From the NCBI RefSeq assembly GCF_020829685.1, contig NZ_JAIVFR010000059.1, positions 1 to 13,805 of the forward strand: a stretch of 13,805 bases of DNA, read 5' to 3'. The DNA comes from Nostoc sp. CHAB 5715 (lineage in GTDB: Bacteria; Cyanobacteriota; Cyanobacteriia; Cyanobacteriales; Nostocaceae). The notes under the pieces are model-generated. The model made no database searches. It was not told the DNA's origin and was given only the letters and a program-made list of their open reading frames with translations. Made by a program: the position numbers and the translations under genes. Below, one piece after another: positions 12,951 through 13,805 of this stretch. Numbering within the stretch: position 1 is the stretch's first letter; each line of letters starts with the position of its first letter.

Positions 12951-13637
12951 TCATGGTATGATTCCCATCCAGGTTTTTTCCTCCGGTGATAGTTGATTCA
13001 GTTGCTGTTGAAACCAAGTTTCAAAATTTTTTTGCAGTAATCGTTGGCGCATAAAATTGTCCAACTGTGCAGTTATAAACTTTTCCACACGTAAAATTAC
13101 CCATGATTCTCCAAAAGGTACGGGTGGTTGAACTATACCCACTTGCCTTGTGCAAAGTAACTGAGCAAAATTGGGGTTGATAGTACCAAGTTCCACTGGG
13201 CCGATGATGCCACTTGTATGAGCTTCTGTCCCTTGAGAATATTCACGTGCTAGTTCAGCAAATGACTGTTCTCCTTCTGTAATTCGGAAAAATAGCTCGT
13301 TAGCAGTTCCTCTGTTTTCAGTCCGAATTAAAGAATAAATGACCTGATCAAAATTCCTTTTGTATTTGAGAAAGTAAGATTCTAGTTGATGTCCCCAAGT
13401 TATTTGCTTGAACTTTTCAACTCTGAGCTTTCGGGTTGCGAAAAGTTCTAATTGTTCTTGAGTCAGACAGTAACGTAAACACCAATCTTGAATTTTTTGC
13501 TCCGTTGTCAAATTCCAATGCTGATAAAATTGCTTTAGAGCATGAGATGTTTCTGCTTGTGTACAGGTGATTGGTGCGATCGCAGATTCGATAATGCTCT
13601 TAGATAACAATTGCCCAATCAGGTTGTAACTAGCCAA
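12951..13637 (-). CDS. Parvulin-like peptidyl-prolyl isomerase family protein, 5' end disturbed
   Basis: The C-terminal half (residues ~105-190) resembles the parvulin/PpiC rotamase fold: ANELFFRITEGEQSFAELAR, EYSQGTEAHTSGIIGPVEL and GESWVILRVEKF. In working parvulins a His begins the first strand (ARHIL) and another ends the fold (GYHIIKV); here neither His is seen (SWVILRV), so catalysis is doubtful and a chaperone or holding role is likelier. The N-terminal half is helical. From memory, cyanobacterial proteins of this type stand beside HlyD and ABC exporter genes for secreted peptides or toxins; no exporter gene is in the window. The start is a TTG at 13637 with no good ribosome binding site, and in-frame sequence upstream (LPTEIIPF) still looks like the family but holds no ATG or GTG before a stop near 13712. 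A dispersed repeat sits exactly there, so the native start was probably lost; this may be a pseudogene. Confidence 0.6.
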   Translation of the reverse strand: MASYNLIGQLLSKSIIESAIAPITCTQAETSHALKQFYQHWNLTTEQKIQDWCLRYCLTQEQLELFATRKLRVEKFKQITWGHQLESYFLKYKRNFDQVIYSLIRTENRGTANELFFRITEGEQSFAELAREYSQGTEAHTSGIIGPVELGTINPNFAQLLCTRQVGIVQPPVPFGESWVILRVEKFITAQLDNFMRQRLLQKNFETWFQQQLNQLSPEEKTWMGIIP

Positions 13638-13663
13638 AAAGGGGATAATTTCTGTAGGTAAGA

Positions 13664-13696
13664 CCGAGATGCAGCTACGCCCGTCGTAGACATCGC
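13664..13696. repeat. Dispersed palindromic repeat at the 5' end of the parvulin-like gene
   Basis: On the minus strand it reads GCGATGTCTACGACGGGCGT and on; CTACG and CGTAG (13675-13679, 13685-13689) form the hairpin. The GCGATGTCTACGACGGGC form is, as I recall, frequent in Nostoc genomes. It lies where the gene's start codon should be. Confidence 0.5.
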
Positions 13697-13805
13697 TTTT
13701 GCTCTAATTTAATAAACTATTCTGACTCGGAAAATTCCCCAATTCTGCTGTATTAACTTTGATTTTGCGGGGAGCATCCCAATGCAAGCAAATTTACCAA
13801 GATGA

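Noticed and set aside
13713..13805. Gene remnant at the right edge
   Set aside because: Short open stretches exist on the plus strand up to TGA 13803-13805 but are too short to identify, and may be repeat sequence.

Overview
The window reads as DNA from a filamentous, heterocyst-type cyanobacterium (Nostoc/Anabaena group). Three things support this: HIP1 octamers (GCGATCGC) from about position 5.8 kb onward, short GC-rich palindromic dispersed repeats of the Nostoc kind, and a large heterocyst-glycolipid-type (HglE/PfaA-like) polyketide synthase gene. It is accessory DNA, probably a plasmid or genomic island, and it is full of broken genes.

Layout. 1-280 (minus): a short-chain dehydrogenase stub fused to an internal fragment of what looks like seryl-tRNA synthetase. 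472-499: a strong hairpin terminator. 594-1048 (minus): an IS5-type transposase remnant, frameshifted by a 26-bp palindromic insert. 1342-3388: a small SRPBCC-like gene split by a complete 1,561-bp ISAzo13-type insertion sequence (1610-3170) with ~55-bp inverted repeats, a 3-bp target duplication, a near-perfect Fur box inside each end, and a long perfect hairpin just inside each end. 3400-3945 (minus): a two-gene unit with a ribbon-helix-helix regulator and a small unknown protein. 3946-4565: no convincing gene, but several RNA-like foldbacks. 4566-7034 (plus): a run of small unknown genes, with iteron-like repeats in the middle and start/stop overlaps between the last four. It is built from possible DNA-binding proteins followed by a helical protein and two membrane-anchored proteins, and looks like an undescribed plasmid or mobile-element module. 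7100-8449 (minus): a Tn3-family transposase remnant with an internal deletion and a 3' end lost in repeats. 8493-12409 (minus): the KS-AT-linker-ACP polyketide synthase, broken by a one-base frameshift and carrying Ala in place of the ACP phosphopantetheine serine. 12951-13637 (minus): a parvulin-like protein of the cyanobacterial exporter-associated kind, whose 5' end appears to be replaced by a dispersed repeat.

How it fits together. The polyketide synthase and the parvulin-like gene are the remains of chromosomal-type functions. The KS and AT active sites are intact but the ACP is not, so the synthase could at most act as a KS-AT protein working with a partner ACP. The left half is mobile DNA and plasmid-type small genes. 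The clearest new signals are the Fur-box/hairpin ends of the ISAzo13-type element, the A8 frameshift in its transposase, the unknown 4566-7034 module, and the dead-ACP synthase. All family names come from reading motifs by eye; no database search was possible.
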